Of a DNA stretch of 64,000 bases, positions 50,802 through 58,795 are shown one piece after another. Origin of the DNA: Paenibacillus sp. H1-7 (GTDB lineage: Bacteria; Bacillota; Bacilli; Paenibacillales; NBRC-103111). The number at the start of each line of letters is the position of its first letter. Within the stretch, counting starts at the first letter, position 1. The translations under genes and the position numbers were made by a program. The notes beneath the pieces were generated by a model. The model was not told where the DNA came from, made no database searches, and saw only the letters and a program-made list of their open reading frames with translations. The DNA is taken from contig NZ_CP031168.1 in the NCBI RefSeq assembly GCF_022354825.1, forward strand, positions 7,069,501 to 7,133,500, in the 5' to 3' direction.

Positions 50802-51986
50802 CTAAACCTCGAACCCAATTAGCCAATGCAGCCGTCTTAATTGTACGTCCGCGGGAAGCGTGCGCAGCATCCCGTTACGCATGGCGATCAGCAGCGGGTT
50901 CTCAAGCTGGACCATTCGCCCCATCTGCCGCGACTGCCTGATGACTCTCGTCGTACGCGGAATCCGCAGCCGCTCGTAGGCAAGCAGTCCGTCGGAGACA
51001 TCACCGTCACCGGCTTGCACCAAGCACTGCGCCAGCGTCCACGCATCCTCCATCGCCTGAGCGCCGCCTTGGCCGAGATTCGGCAGCATCGGGTGCGCCG
51101 CGTCCCCGAGCAGCGCAGCGAGGCCTTGATGCCAAGTCGTGAGCGGCTTCCGGTCATAGATGTCGTGAGCCAGGATAACGTCTTCCTTCGTCGCGGCGAT
51201 GACGTCCCCGATCGGCTCATACCATCCGCGAAACGCATCCAGCGCTTGGCGCTTGCGCTCTCCCGGAGGAACCGCTATGCCTGCAGGAGCGTTCACAGCG
51301 GCAAACCAAAATACGCGTCCTTGCCCCAGGTGGGAAAACCCGAATCGTTTTCCCGGTCCCCAAGCCTCGAAGCCGCCCCCGTCCACCATCGGGTACCGCT
51401 CGTCCCTGTAGTCCGCTATGCCTCTTAGAGCTGTGAAGCCGGAATAACGAAGCGGTTCGGTACCGAAGAGCCGTTCTCTCACCGTGGAACGGAGCCCGTC
51501 CGCACCGATCAGCACCTTCCCGGAATGGCTAGATCCATCGGCGAAAGCAGCCGTCACCTTGTCACCGTGCTGCTCCCACCGTTCCAGCTTCCTGTCGAAC
51601 TGCAAGTCTGCACCGCGGGACTTCACCAGCTCATATAGCAGCTCTTGGAGAAGCGCACGGTGAATCAAGTAGCTCGGCGTCCCGTACCGCTCGGCCTGCT
51701 CCCGCACCGGCAGCTCCGTGAGCATCGCACCGTCCCATCTGCGGATCTCGGCTTTGCCTACAGCCTTTCCACTCTCCCGGACTTTATCTGCCGCCCCCAG
51801 CTTCTCAAGCACCTTCATCGCATTCGCCGCCAGCACGATTCCGGCCCCGCTTTCGGCGAGACCGGGCTCCTTTTCGAAGATGGTGACGTGCCACCCTATG
51901 TTTTGCAGCGCCAACCCTGCACATAAGCCTCCGATTCCGGCTCCAATAATCAGCGCCTTTTTACCTGCCGCTTCTCGTATGTTCAT
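50802..51986 (-). CDS. FAD-dependent monooxygenase (salicylate hydroxylase-like, group A)
   Basis: 394 residues. GxGxxG at IIGAGIGGLCAGLALQNIG (residues 13-31), the DG motif VLIGADGLRSTVRE near 160 and the FAD-ribityl motif LLGDAAHPMLPNLGQGGAQAMEDAW near 290-314 are all intact. It hydroxylates an aromatic compound with NAD(P)H and O2; the substrate is unknown. AGGAG lies 7 bases before ATG. It stands 36 bases upstream of no co-directional gene except Ham1 (52023-52601), which precedes it on the same strand, so the two may be co-transcribed. Confidence 0.9.
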   Translation of the reverse strand: MNIREAAGKKALIIGAGIGGLCAGLALQNIGWHVTIFEKEPGLAESGAGIVLAANAMKVLEKLGAADKVRESGKAVGKAEIRRWDGAMLTELPVREQAERYGTPSYLIHRALLQELLYELVKSRGADLQFDRKLERWEQHGDKVTAAFADGSSHSGKVLIGADGLRSTVRERLFGTEPLRYSGFTALRGIADYRDERYPMVDGGGFEAWGPGKRFGFSHLGQGRVFWFAAVNAPAGIAVPPGERKRQALDAFRGWYEPIGDVIAATKEDVILAHDIYDRKPLTTWHQGLAALLGDAAHPMLPNLGQGGAQAMEDAWTLAQCLVQAGDGDVSDGLLAYERLRIPRTTRVIRQSRQMGRMVQLENPLLIAMRNGMLRTLPADVQLRRLHWLIGFEV

Positions 51987-52022
51987 TGGACGATTCTCCT
52001 TCCGATGGTTGAAGATAGGCTG

Positions 52023-52601
52023 TTAGCGGGATGCCAAGAAACCATGGGCATGAAGGTAATCTTTTAACAGATGGAATGCGCTGTGCCTGCTCCAAAACGG
52101 AACTTCATCCGTTTTGCATAGATCGGCCAGAACGGTGCTGTAATGCTCCGGTTTAAATAACCGATCCATGACGGAGCCGCCGTCGAGGCTTTCAGCGAGC
52201 TCATGGACTATGACACCCTTGATTTCCTTATGGAATACCAACGGGGGATGGTTAGGCTGGCACAGCGCAAGACATTCTTTTACGTAAGCGTTTCGGTTTT
52301 CTGTAGCCCCCATCAGCTTTACAATGTCCTTAGCTGCAAACCAGTGGTTAGTATATTTCACGAAAGGACCGGGGAAGCCTCTCAGTCCCTCGATATAAAA
52401 TCCGACATCGGTTACAATCACAGGACAGTCTAGTTCACGGCTCGCCCATATGCTCGAGAATACAGCGATCTGTTCGACGTCCAAGCTTTGGATCTCGGGC
52501 AAATCGATGCCGCTGCGGGTCAGCAGAACGCCGGTGCCTGCAAGCGCAGACAAAGCAATTTGAAACTTGGCATCGTTGGAGGTTGCATAAACCAGCTCCA
52601 T
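52023..52601 (-). CDS. Ham1/RdgB-like non-canonical purine NTP pyrophosphatase
   Basis: 192 residues. ELVYATSNDAKFQIA is the substrate P-loop (the usual T/S-x-N-x-x-K); LPEIQSLDVEQIAVFSSIWA and the catalytic VIVTDVGFYIEGLRGFPGPFVKY follow, with Asp in TDVGF (usually EDSGL). The C-terminal SRHSAFHLLKDYLH replaces the SHRxxA motif. It removes ITP/XTP or methylated nucleotides, but it is more divergent than the housekeeping RdgB, so it is probably a second, specialised copy. Confidence 0.82.
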   Translation of the reverse strand: MELVYATSNDAKFQIALSALAGTGVLLTRSGIDLPEIQSLDVEQIAVFSSIWASRELDCPVIVTDVGFYIEGLRGFPGPFVKYTNHWFAAKDIVKLMGATENRNAYVKECLALCQPNHPPLVFHKEIKGVIVHELAESLDGGSVMDRLFKPEHYSTVLADLCKTDEVPFWSRHSAFHLLKDYLHAHGFLASR

Positions 52602-52768
52602 CCTTGTTACTCCCCGCTTCCCCTTATGAATTTTGCCCCACTATAAGCTGCTCTTACTTTTTGTGCAGCCCTCCCCAAAGTATAAATCCGCCGACCATCA
52701 TTTTCCAACAAACGTTCTGTGAATCTACATCGCGAACCAGTTTCGCTATGCCCGTCTGTCGGCAAAAC

Positions 52769-52803
52769 AATAAAGCAGCCAACTCCTGGTTGACTGCTTT
52801 ATT
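52769..52803 (-). terminator. Terminator of the 47-residue gene
   Basis: AATAAAGCAG and CTGCTTTATT arms with an inner CAAC/GTTG stem, then TTGTTTTG on the minus strand, 14 bases past the stop codon. Confidence 0.85.
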
Positions 52804-52816
52804 GCCTACATTTGTA

Positions 52817-52960
52817 TTATTTATGCCGAAGCGTATCGTCGCTCTCTCGAGGATTATTTTGTGCCGGCTGCTTCTCGTGATTCTTTAACACCTGGTCTGC
52901 GTAATTTGGATTCGTGTTATACTTGTTTCCTTCGTTGCTTTTCATTCCTTTGGGCATCAT
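52817..52960 (-). CDS. Small hydrophilic protein, 47 residues
   Basis: ATG at 52960 follows GGAGGTGAG; the product reads MMPKGMKSNEGNKYNTNPNY, then ADQVLKNHEKQPAQNNPRESDDTLRHK. It is rich in Asn, Lys and Glu, with no hydrophobic core, Cys or Trp, so disordered in solution. Strong ribosome site and own terminator make it a real gene despite its size. The composition recalls minor small acid-soluble spore proteins (SspN/SspP-like), but no diagnostic motif is present, so the assignment is open. Confidence 0.7.
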   Translation of the reverse strand: MMPKGMKSNEGNKYNTNPNYADQVLKNHEKQPAQNNPRESDDTLRHK

Positions 52961-53298
52961 GCTCACCTCCATCCGTCTAACGATCATGGGACGGGATCCG
53001 TGTCCCTTCGTTTAGAATGATACATGACCGTCCGAATCATGCATGAATATGGTGGGCGGGACGCGACTCCGCAAGCCCTTTTCACTGCAAAAGTACGATG
53101 CAAACATTTCCACAGCTTGTCCGGTATTATATAATGGGTTAGCGAGGCCTTTCGACGATAATCGGCCTTATCGCTTAAAATTTCTCACGAACTATTTTGC
53201 GAGCAAGCTGGGGATATTGCGGATAGGAGCTGCTCCTGTTGCCGGGAAGTCCCTGCAGGTCTTGGACGAAATTTACATAAAGGATGGGAGAATGCATG
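52961..53298 (+). promoter_or_regulatory. Promoter and long leader of the ParB gene
   Basis: TTTCCA, a 17-base spacer and TATAAT at 53107-53135 make a probable sigma-A promoter about 155 bases before the start codon. The leader holds a possible hairpin (GCGAGGCC at 53143 with GGCCTTATCGC at 53163). No gene is seen in the stretch. Confidence 0.5.
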
Positions 53299-54468
53299 AT
53301 GGACATTATTGAAATTGCTATCGATTTAATTGATGAAGATAAAGACCAGCCGAGATACCAGTTTGATGACGAAGCCTTGCAGGAATTGATGCAAAGCATC
53401 GAGGAACTCGGGTTGCTGTCGCCGATCAAGGTGAGAACGACCGCCGGCAGCCGGTATATGATCATTTACGGAAACCGCAGATACAAAGCCTGCAAAATGC
53501 TGAACCGCGCAACGATCCCGTGCATCGTCTCCAACGTAACGGACGAAACAGAAATTTATTTGGAGCAAATCGCGGAAAATTTGACGCGGGAGGGCTTCTC
53601 GCCGATTGAAGAAGCGGAAGCGTTCAATAAGCTGTTGAACGATCCGAAATTCAGCAGCTCGACCAAATATTTGTCCAGCCGCCTCGGCAAGCCGGAATCC
53701 TACATCAAGAACAAAATCGAATTGCTGAAGTTCGGTAACGCGGTGAAAAAACTGATTGTAGGCGGCACCGAAATTAGAAAAGACAAGCTGACGGAAGACC
53801 AGCTGCTTCCTCTGAAGGATTTGCCGCTGGAGCACCGGGATCCGCTTGCTTTGATCATGGCCAGAGACGAAATGCCCGTCAGCGACGTGAAGAAAATCGC
53901 CAAGCTGTTCAAGGACAAAACCATCTCCGCATCGACCAAGGACAAGCTGCTCTACAAATCAGGCAACGAGCTTCTGGAGACATGGTCCGTGTTCGAGCAA
54001 AACAAGGCGGAGCGGGCCAAGTCCGCTCAGCCAAAAGCGGCGGCAAAAAGCGAGAAGACGGAAGCGAACGCGCCGCCGGCACAGGCGCCTGAACCTACCG
54101 GAGCGGCTTCATCCGCCCCTTCGGTCACGGGCAGCCCGCTTCAGCCGCAGTCTGCCGCTCCGGCAATGGAGCCGGCGGCTGCCGCTGCGACGCTGCTCGA
54201 CACACCTGCTGCAGCACCAGCTCCCGCAACATTGCTCGACGCGCCTGCCGCGGCATCGGCCGCCTCTTCCGTTGAAAGCAAACTTCAACGGCTGCTCGCC
54301 TCGCTGCCGGCTTTCAGCGAGCTGACACAGGAGCAATTAGCCGGCGGCTTGAACGATCCGGGCCGTTTTGCCCAGGATGTCGATACGGCAATTCAACAGC
54401 TTGAGCTGCATTTGAACGAATGGAAACGAATCAGGGATCTTGCTTCCCAGCCCGTTTCTTCCAATTAA
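53299..54468 (+). CDS. Orphan ParB/Spo0J-like protein with Ala/Pro-rich linker
   Basis: 389 residues from ATG at 53299 (GGGAG 8 bases upstream; the preceding ATG is also possible). Residues 1-95 are the ParB N-domain with IEELGLLSPIKVR and the nucleotide motif YGNRRYKACK (GERRxRA in Spo0J). ENLTREGFSPIEEAEAF near 94-110 is the second box, and YLSSRLGKPESYIKNKIELLKF the DNA-binding HTH. Residues about 250-330 are an extended Ala/Pro/Ser linker with repeated ATLLD(T/A)PAAAP. A C-terminal coil (FAQDVDTAIQQLELHLNEWKRI) may dimerise. No parA and no parS is adjacent, so it is not the chromosomal soj-spo0J pair. Confidence 0.88.
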   Translation: MDIIEIAIDLIDEDKDQPRYQFDDEALQELMQSIEELGLLSPIKVRTTAGSRYMIIYGNRRYKACKMLNRATIPCIVSNVTDETEIYLEQIAENLTREGFSPIEEAEAFNKLLNDPKFSSSTKYLSSRLGKPESYIKNKIELLKFGNAVKKLIVGGTEIRKDKLTEDQLLPLKDLPLEHRDPLALIMARDEMPVSDVKKIAKLFKDKTISASTKDKLLYKSGNELLETWSVFEQNKAERAKSAQPKAAAKSEKTEANAPPAQAPEPTGAASSAPSVTGSPLQPQSAAPAMEPAAAAATLLDTPAAAPAPATLLDAPAAASAASSVESKLQRLLASLPAFSELTQEQLAGGLNDPGRFAQDVDTAIQQLELHLNEWKRIRDLASQPVSSN

Positions 54469-54480
54469 TACAAGATCATG

Positions 54481-54515
54481 AGGAGGTTCCCGTCATGGAA
54501 ACCTCCTTTTTTTTT
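54481..54515 (+). terminator. Terminator of the ParB gene
   Basis: AGGAGGTT and AACCTCCT arms, inner CC/GG pair, then nine T. Twelve bases past the stop codon. Confidence 0.92.
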
Positions 54516-54577
54516 GCTCCATCGCGAGGGATTTTCATTAGAGCCCTATTTACATTCGAAAAAAGGTGTGGTAAGTT

Positions 54578-54599
54578 TATTTCGATACTTTTAGAAATA
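54578..54599. promoter_or_regulatory. ArsR-type operator upstream of the ArsR gene
   Basis: TATTTCGA, 6 bases, TAGAAATA: an imperfect version of the site before the MFS gene at 54923, 27 bases before the ArsR start. Confidence 0.75.
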
Positions 54600-54626
54600 A
54601 CAAACTTTGCCGAGGGTGAGATAATC

Positions 54627-54908
54627 ATGGTTCAAGACAACGAAGACGTACGACAGGCCGTCAAAGTATACAAAGCACTTGGAGAACCTACCCGGCTGAA
54701 AATCGCTATGCTGCTTACCGAGGAGAAAAATTTGTGCTGCTCCGATATCGGAAGCAAGCTCGAATCGATTGCGGGCTCGACGCTCTCGCATCATTTGAAG
54801 CAGCTGACGGATTGCGGCCTGCTGAATACGCGGAAAGACGGCACTTATATTTACTATAGTGTGAATCGGGATATTGCGCTGAAATATGCGCCTTATTTGC
54901 TGCAGTAA
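54627..54908 (+). CDS. ArsR-family regulator
   Basis: 93 residues from ATG at 54627, with GAGGGTGAG 6 bases upstream. The winged helix comprises VYKALGEPTRLKIAMLLTEEKNLCCSDIGSKL, STLSHHLKQLTDCGLLNTRKDGTYIYYSVN. The pair CC in NLCCSDIG is in the alpha-3 position of metal- or thiol-sensing ArsR proteins (ELCVCDL in ArsR), so cysteine-based sensing is possible. Followed by an MFS exporter gene with a matching operator: a regulator-pump pair. Confidence 0.92.
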   Translation: MVQDNEDVRQAVKVYKALGEPTRLKIAMLLTEEKNLCCSDIGSKLESIAGSTLSHHLKQLTDCGLLNTRKDGTYIYYSVNRDIALKYAPYLLQ

Positions 54909-54922
54909 TTTTTTTTGCAACC

Positions 54923-54944
54923 TATTTCTATATTTTTAGAAATA
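54923..54944. promoter_or_regulatory. ArsR-type operator upstream of the MFS gene
   Basis: TATTTCTA, 6 bases (TATTTT), TAGAAATA: perfect 8-base arms, 42 bases before the MFS start; the same as the 54578 site apart from one base in the left arm and two in the centre. Confidence 0.8.
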
Positions 54945-54986
54945 TAAAAACAATATATACAGTGGAGAGAGGAGCTTTACCATCTT

Positions 54987-56189
54987 ATGTCAAACGCTTG
55001 GAAAATTTACATGCTGGCCATCGTCAGTTTTTTGGTTGGAACGTCGGAGTTCATCATTGCAGGTATTCTCGATCAAGTCGCTAAGGATATCGGAGTCTCC
55101 GTCTCCGCCGCCGGCCAGCTTATTACCGTCTTTTCGCTTGCCTACGCTTTCGGCACTCCGATCCTGATGGCCGTGACAGCGCGGATAGAGCGGCGCAAGC
55201 TGCTTCTTTATTCTCTCGGCCTTTTTGTCATCGGCAACGGAATGGCTGTCGCTTTACCGGGGTTCGAGGCCCTTATCGGCTCGAGAATTATTCTGGCTCT
55301 GAGCACCGGAGTATTCGTCGTCACAGCGCTAACCGTCGCATCCAAGCTGGCTCCTGCCGACAAACAAGGCAGCGCCATTGCTACTCTGGTGATGGGCTTC
55401 AGCACCGCACTGATTATCGGAGTGCCGATAGGGAGAGTTATCGCTTCGTTTTACGATTGGAAGCTGATCTTCGGCGGTATTGGACTGCTCGGACTGCTGG
55501 CGATCCTCGTCATATATTACACGATCCCGCATACTGAAGGAGAAGCACCCGTACCGCTTCGCAAACAAATCGCTTTGCTCAAAGAACCGCGAATCGCCAT
55601 CGCCCTGTCGATCACTTTCTTCTGGATCGCCGGATATTCGATCGCTTATACGTATATCTCGCCGTTTCTTCTCAACGTATCCGCGATGAGCGGCGAAGGC
55701 GTCAGCGCAGGCCTATTCGCTTTCGGCATCGCTAGCCTGATCGGCTCGAAATTCGGAGGCTACAGCACGGACAAATGGGGGGTCCCGCGGACGCTCATCG
55801 GAGGCATGCTTTTTCATGCCATCTCCCTGATTCTTCTGTCGCTGGTTGCCCCGTTCCCGGCCATTGTCTTCCCGGTTCTTATGCTGTGGTCGTTCTCCGC
55901 CTGGTCCTCCGGCCCGACGCAGCAATATCACCTGCTCACGCTTGCACCGGAAGCTTCCGGCATTATGCTTAGCCTGAACAGCTCCGTGCTTCAGCTTGCC
56001 ATGGCGGCTGGAGCGGGTATCGGGGGCGTTGTGGTGGAACACGCTTCGCTCACCTCGATAACCTGGATCGGCGCAGCAGGCGTCACCGTTGCCGCGGCCA
56101 CTGCAGCCGCCTCCCTAGGATTATCCCGCACCCGCCGGTTAGCGGAAGAGCGCAGATTACAGCAGCAGGCGAAAGCCGGAGTATCCTGA
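54987..56189 (+). CDS. MFS drug/sugar efflux transporter (AraJ/YdhP-like, DHA1)
   Basis: 400 residues, twelve predicted helices. VSFLVGTSEFIIAGILDQVAKDIGVSVSAAGQLITVFSLAYAFGTPIL in pieces is the DHA1 start; motif A appears as VTARIERRKLLLYSLGLF and the antiporter motif C as LVMGFSTALIIGVPIGRVIASFYDW. Exports small toxic compounds by proton antiport. GAGAGAGGAG precedes ATG. Controlled with the ArsR gene through paired operators. Confidence 0.93.
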   Translation: MSNAWKIYMLAIVSFLVGTSEFIIAGILDQVAKDIGVSVSAAGQLITVFSLAYAFGTPILMAVTARIERRKLLLYSLGLFVIGNGMAVALPGFEALIGSRIILALSTGVFVVTALTVASKLAPADKQGSAIATLVMGFSTALIIGVPIGRVIASFYDWKLIFGGIGLLGLLAILVIYYTIPHTEGEAPVPLRKQIALLKEPRIAIALSITFFWIAGYSIAYTYISPFLLNVSAMSGEGVSAGLFAFGIASLIGSKFGGYSTDKWGVPRTLIGGMLFHAISLILLSLVAPFPAIVFPVLMLWSFSAWSSGPTQQYHLLTLAPEASGIMLSLNSSVLQLAMAAGAGIGGVVVEHASLTSITWIGAAGVTVAAATAAASLGLSRTRRLAEERRLQQQAKAGVS

Positions 56190-56201
56190 GCCTTGAACGT
56201 C

Positions 56202-56256
56202 AACGTTCCATGTTTTCAGCCCAGGTTAGGGTTGAGCATGGAACGTTTTTTCTTTT
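56202..56256 (+). terminator. Terminator of the MFS gene
   Basis: AACGTTCCATG and CATGGAACGTT arms with a 24-base loop, then TTTTTCTTTTTT. Confidence 0.9.
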
Positions 56257-56261
56257 TTAGC

Positions 56262-56804
56262 TTAGTTACGAAATCGAAAGATTACCATGTCTCCGTTGAA
56301 TGTCGATCCATGGGTTTCCTCGTATTTTCCATTCGTATAGCTGGATAAGGCTTTGCGCCAAAAAGCTTGCCCTCTCCCGTTAGCCCCCGCAGGATTGGTA
56401 AACAGCTCCCAGGAGCCCTTGAATTGCGTGAATATTTGTGCAGCCGCCTTCTCCGCGATCCCCTTTCCTCTAAAAGGCCGAAGCAGAAAAAACTCATTCA
56501 CAAAATAATCGATTCCTTTACTGCAATACGGCGGAGTCGCAATCAAAGCAAATCCGGCAGGAATGCCGTCAACCCTTATAAGGAACGGATATAAGCAGTT
56601 CGGCTTCTCCCACCATATGCTTTGAACCTCATACTGATCCTGCAGCGTTCGATATTCGTCACTGCTCTCATAAATGCCATGCCCATTCGGTGTATGGCCG
56701 GGAACGAGCCCGTAATGCTCGGAGAGGTCGTACAAATAGAGCGGGTACAAATTTTTGATGATGTAAGCTTCATCTTCCCTAGTTAAAGTGACCTCAATAT
56801 TCAC
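56262..56804 (-). CDS. GNAT-family N-acetyltransferase
   Basis: 180 residues from GTG at 56804 (GGGGG 7 bases upstream); the longer frame to 56873 would overlap the YbaK gene. IIKNLYPLYLYDLSEHYGLVPG is the family N-terminus, FLIRVDGIPAGFALIATPPY the beta-strand core, and FFLLRPFRGKGIAEKAAAQIF the acetyl-CoA motif A (R/Q-x-x-G-x-G/A near residue 115). NPAGANGRGQAFWRKAL follows as motif B. Acetylates an unknown amine. Cytoplasmic. Confidence 0.9.
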   Translation of the reverse strand: MNIEVTLTREDEAYIIKNLYPLYLYDLSEHYGLVPGHTPNGHGIYESSDEYRTLQDQYEVQSIWWEKPNCLYPFLIRVDGIPAGFALIATPPYCSKGIDYFVNEFFLLRPFRGKGIAEKAAAQIFTQFKGSWELFTNPAGANGRGQAFWRKALSSYTNGKYEETHGSTFNGDMVIFRFRN

Positions 56805-56862
56805 ATCATTGCCCCCGTAACTGATGAGATTAGTCTCAAGTCCGTGCTGACCTATCGTTCCG

Positions 56863-57342
56863 CTAGCGGACACATACCACTTGACCGTCCGTCATTTCCC
56901 TCAGCTCGTCTGGCGTCAGCTGAAATACCGTTTTCGGATGTCCCGCCGCCGCCCACAATGTCTTGTAGCGAAACAAATCTTCGTCGATCAATGTGACCGG
57001 CTTCTGCCGGTGCCCGATCGGAGCCACGCCGCCAATAACAAATCCACTCCGATCCCGTACAAAATCGGCGTCTGCTTTTCCCAGCTTGTCCTGGAGCAGT
57101 TCGGAAATGCGCTTCTCATTTACGCGATTGACCCCGCTCGCAACCACCAGCAAAGGTTGATCCGCTTGCTCCAGCCGGAAAATAATCGACTTGGCAATCT
57201 GGGCGACCTCACACCCGATCGCGTCCGCCGCTTCCTGAGCCGTGCGCGCGCTGTCCGGCAGCTGCACGATTTGATTGTCGTAGCCTTTTTGCTGCAGTAT
57301 CGTTTGTACCCGTAAAGTACCCTCGTTGAATTGGTTTGTCAT
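56863..57342 (-). CDS. YbaK/EbsC-family aminoacyl-tRNA deacylase
   Basis: 159 residues. ARTAQEAADAIGCEVAQIAKSIIFRLEQ (deacylase signature with the conserved Lys), NRVNEKRISELLQDKLGKADADFV, and GFVIGGVAPIGHRQKPVTLIDEDLFRY follow the YbaK editing-domain pattern, with the catalytic G-x-x-P loop as GGVAPIG. Such free-standing domains clear mischarged tRNAs (Cys-tRNA-Pro or similar). GGAG lies before ATG. Same strand as the GNAT gene, 58 bases upstream of it. Confidence 0.9.
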   Translation of the reverse strand: MTNQFNEGTLRVQTILQQKGYDNQIVQLPDSARTAQEAADAIGCEVAQIAKSIIFRLEQADQPLLVVASGVNRVNEKRISELLQDKLGKADADFVRDRSGFVIGGVAPIGHRQKPVTLIDEDLFRYKTLWAAAGHPKTVFQLTPDELREMTDGQVVCVR

Positions 57343-57475
57343 GTTCTTTTAGCTCCTTCAAGCTTCGCATGCTGCATTATCTAAGCTGCTTCTGCGTCTA
57401 TCTGTGTAGTTTAATCGAAGTCCCCTGTGGTCTCAAGGGATAAATTGCTTACATAAAAAAACTCCACCGCTCGGG

Positions 57476-58232
57476 CTGTAATGCGGTTTTTCAGGCTTAC
57501 AGATACCGCTGTGACGGCTTCATCCCGTTTTGCCCTGCTGTAACGCGGTTTTTACGCCCTACAGCTGATGATTTCGTTCCTTCGCGTGCTGTAAGACGGT
57601 TTTTCCGCGTTACAGGTACCGGCGTGGCCACTTTATCTCCTTTCCCCACGCTGTAACGCGGTTTTTCAGGCTTACAGCTGATGATTTCGTTCCTTCGCGC
57701 GCTGTAAGACGGTTTTTCCGCGCTACAGGCACCGGCGTGGCCGCTTTATCCCATTTACCCACGCTGTAACGCGGTTTTTCAGGCTTACAGCTGATGATTT
57801 CGTTCCTTCGCGCGCTGTAAGACGGTTTTTCCGCGTTACAGGTACCGGCGTGGCCGCTTTATCCCCTTTCCCCACGCTGTAACGTGGTTTTTCCGGCTTA
57901 CAGCTGGCGGTTCCGCTCCTTCGCGTGCTGTAAGACGGTTTTTCCGCGTTACAGATGCCGGTGTGACGGCTTCATCCCGCTATACCCGCGCTGTAACGCG
58001 GTTTTTACGCCTTACAGCTGGCGCTTCCGCTCCTTCACGCGCTGTAACGCGGTTTTTCAGGCTTACAGCTGGCGGTTCCGCTACTTTACGCGCTGTAAGA
58101 CGGTTTTTCCGCGTTACAGGTGCCGGGGTGGCCGCTTTATCCCGCTTCCTCATGCTGTAACGCGGTTTTTCAGGCTTACAGCTGGCGCTTCCGCTCCTTC
58201 GCGCGCTGTAAGACGGTTTTTCCGCGCTACAA
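57476..58232. repeat. Array of fourteen 27-bp palindromic repeats
   Basis: Each unit starts CTGTA, has the core CGGTTTTT and ends TTACAG or CTACAG (the last ends CTACAAG). Starts: 57476, 57538, 57589, 57651, 57702, 57764, 57815, 57877, 57928, 57991, 58042, 58093, 58155, 58206. Two forms alternate: A with CAGGC before TTACAG, B with AGACGG early and CCGCG before TTACAG. Step sizes alternate 62 and 51 bases, so an A-B pair repeats every 113 bases, and the spacers (about 24 and 35 bases) are themselves repeated. It is therefore not a CRISPR array, although it looks like one. No gene reads through it. Confidence 0.92.
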
Positions 58233-58259
58233 GTCCCAGCGTGGCCGCTCCTCCCCTTC

Positions 58260-58719
58260 TCAAAAAGAAGCGCCTCCGCAAAACATCCGGTTCCATGCGC
58301 TTAATTCCGCAATGAACCCTCGTTCCGCTCCGGGAGGGTGAACAGCGCATACCTGCTTGGGCTTCCCTTCAGAGCTAAAGGTGACAATCGCGTGTACCTC
58401 CAGCGGCTTCTCGTCCACCTCGAAGGTAAGCGCTGCGTTCCCTGTGCAGACGCAGCCGTCGTCAAAGTCTGCCCTCACATTATCGTAGGAGAGCAGCTTG
58501 AAGCTCTCCTCCAACGATATTTTCGGACACATCCATAGCGCCTGCAAACAGCTTTTCGGCTTCGTCATACTTTTGCGCCTGTATCGCCTTGAAGAACGCC
58601 TCCGTCTTTTGCCTTGCGGATACTACGTCCCCTATCGCAACAGCTTGATAGACTAAAACAAGTGCAAGCCATAATCCTCCAACAACGCCTACGATTATGC
58701 TCAGCTGCTTCATATACAA
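58260..58719 (-). pseudogene. Membrane-anchored small protein with a frameshift
   Basis: ATG at 58719 starts MYMKQLSIIVGVVGGLWLALVL, an N-terminal anchor, then FFKAIQAQKYDEAEKLFAGAMDVSEN. One frame over, SLEESFKLLSYDNVRADFDDGCVC continues to a stop at 58260 with two nearby Cys. Dropping one base in GAAAATATCG near 58520 joins both into about 152 residues, the shape of DUF3887/DUF4878-type extracytoplasmic NTF2-like proteins (inferred). Both halves keep normal codon use, so the lesion is recent or an error in the sequence. Confidence 0.75.
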
Positions 58720-58795
58720 TCCCTCCTGTATACGGTACTACTCCACCCCATACAGCATCCCATTATTTTACATTAATGTGAAGCAACTTCACAGC

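Noticed and set aside
57476..58232. CRISPR array
   Set aside because: The spacers are themselves repeated, the units alternate between two forms and no cas gene is near.
57884..58315. Plus-strand coding frame of about 143 residues through the repeat array
   Set aside because: It only reads the repeats (recurring FRSF and RRFFR peptides), has no ribosome site and crosses into the opposite-strand gene.
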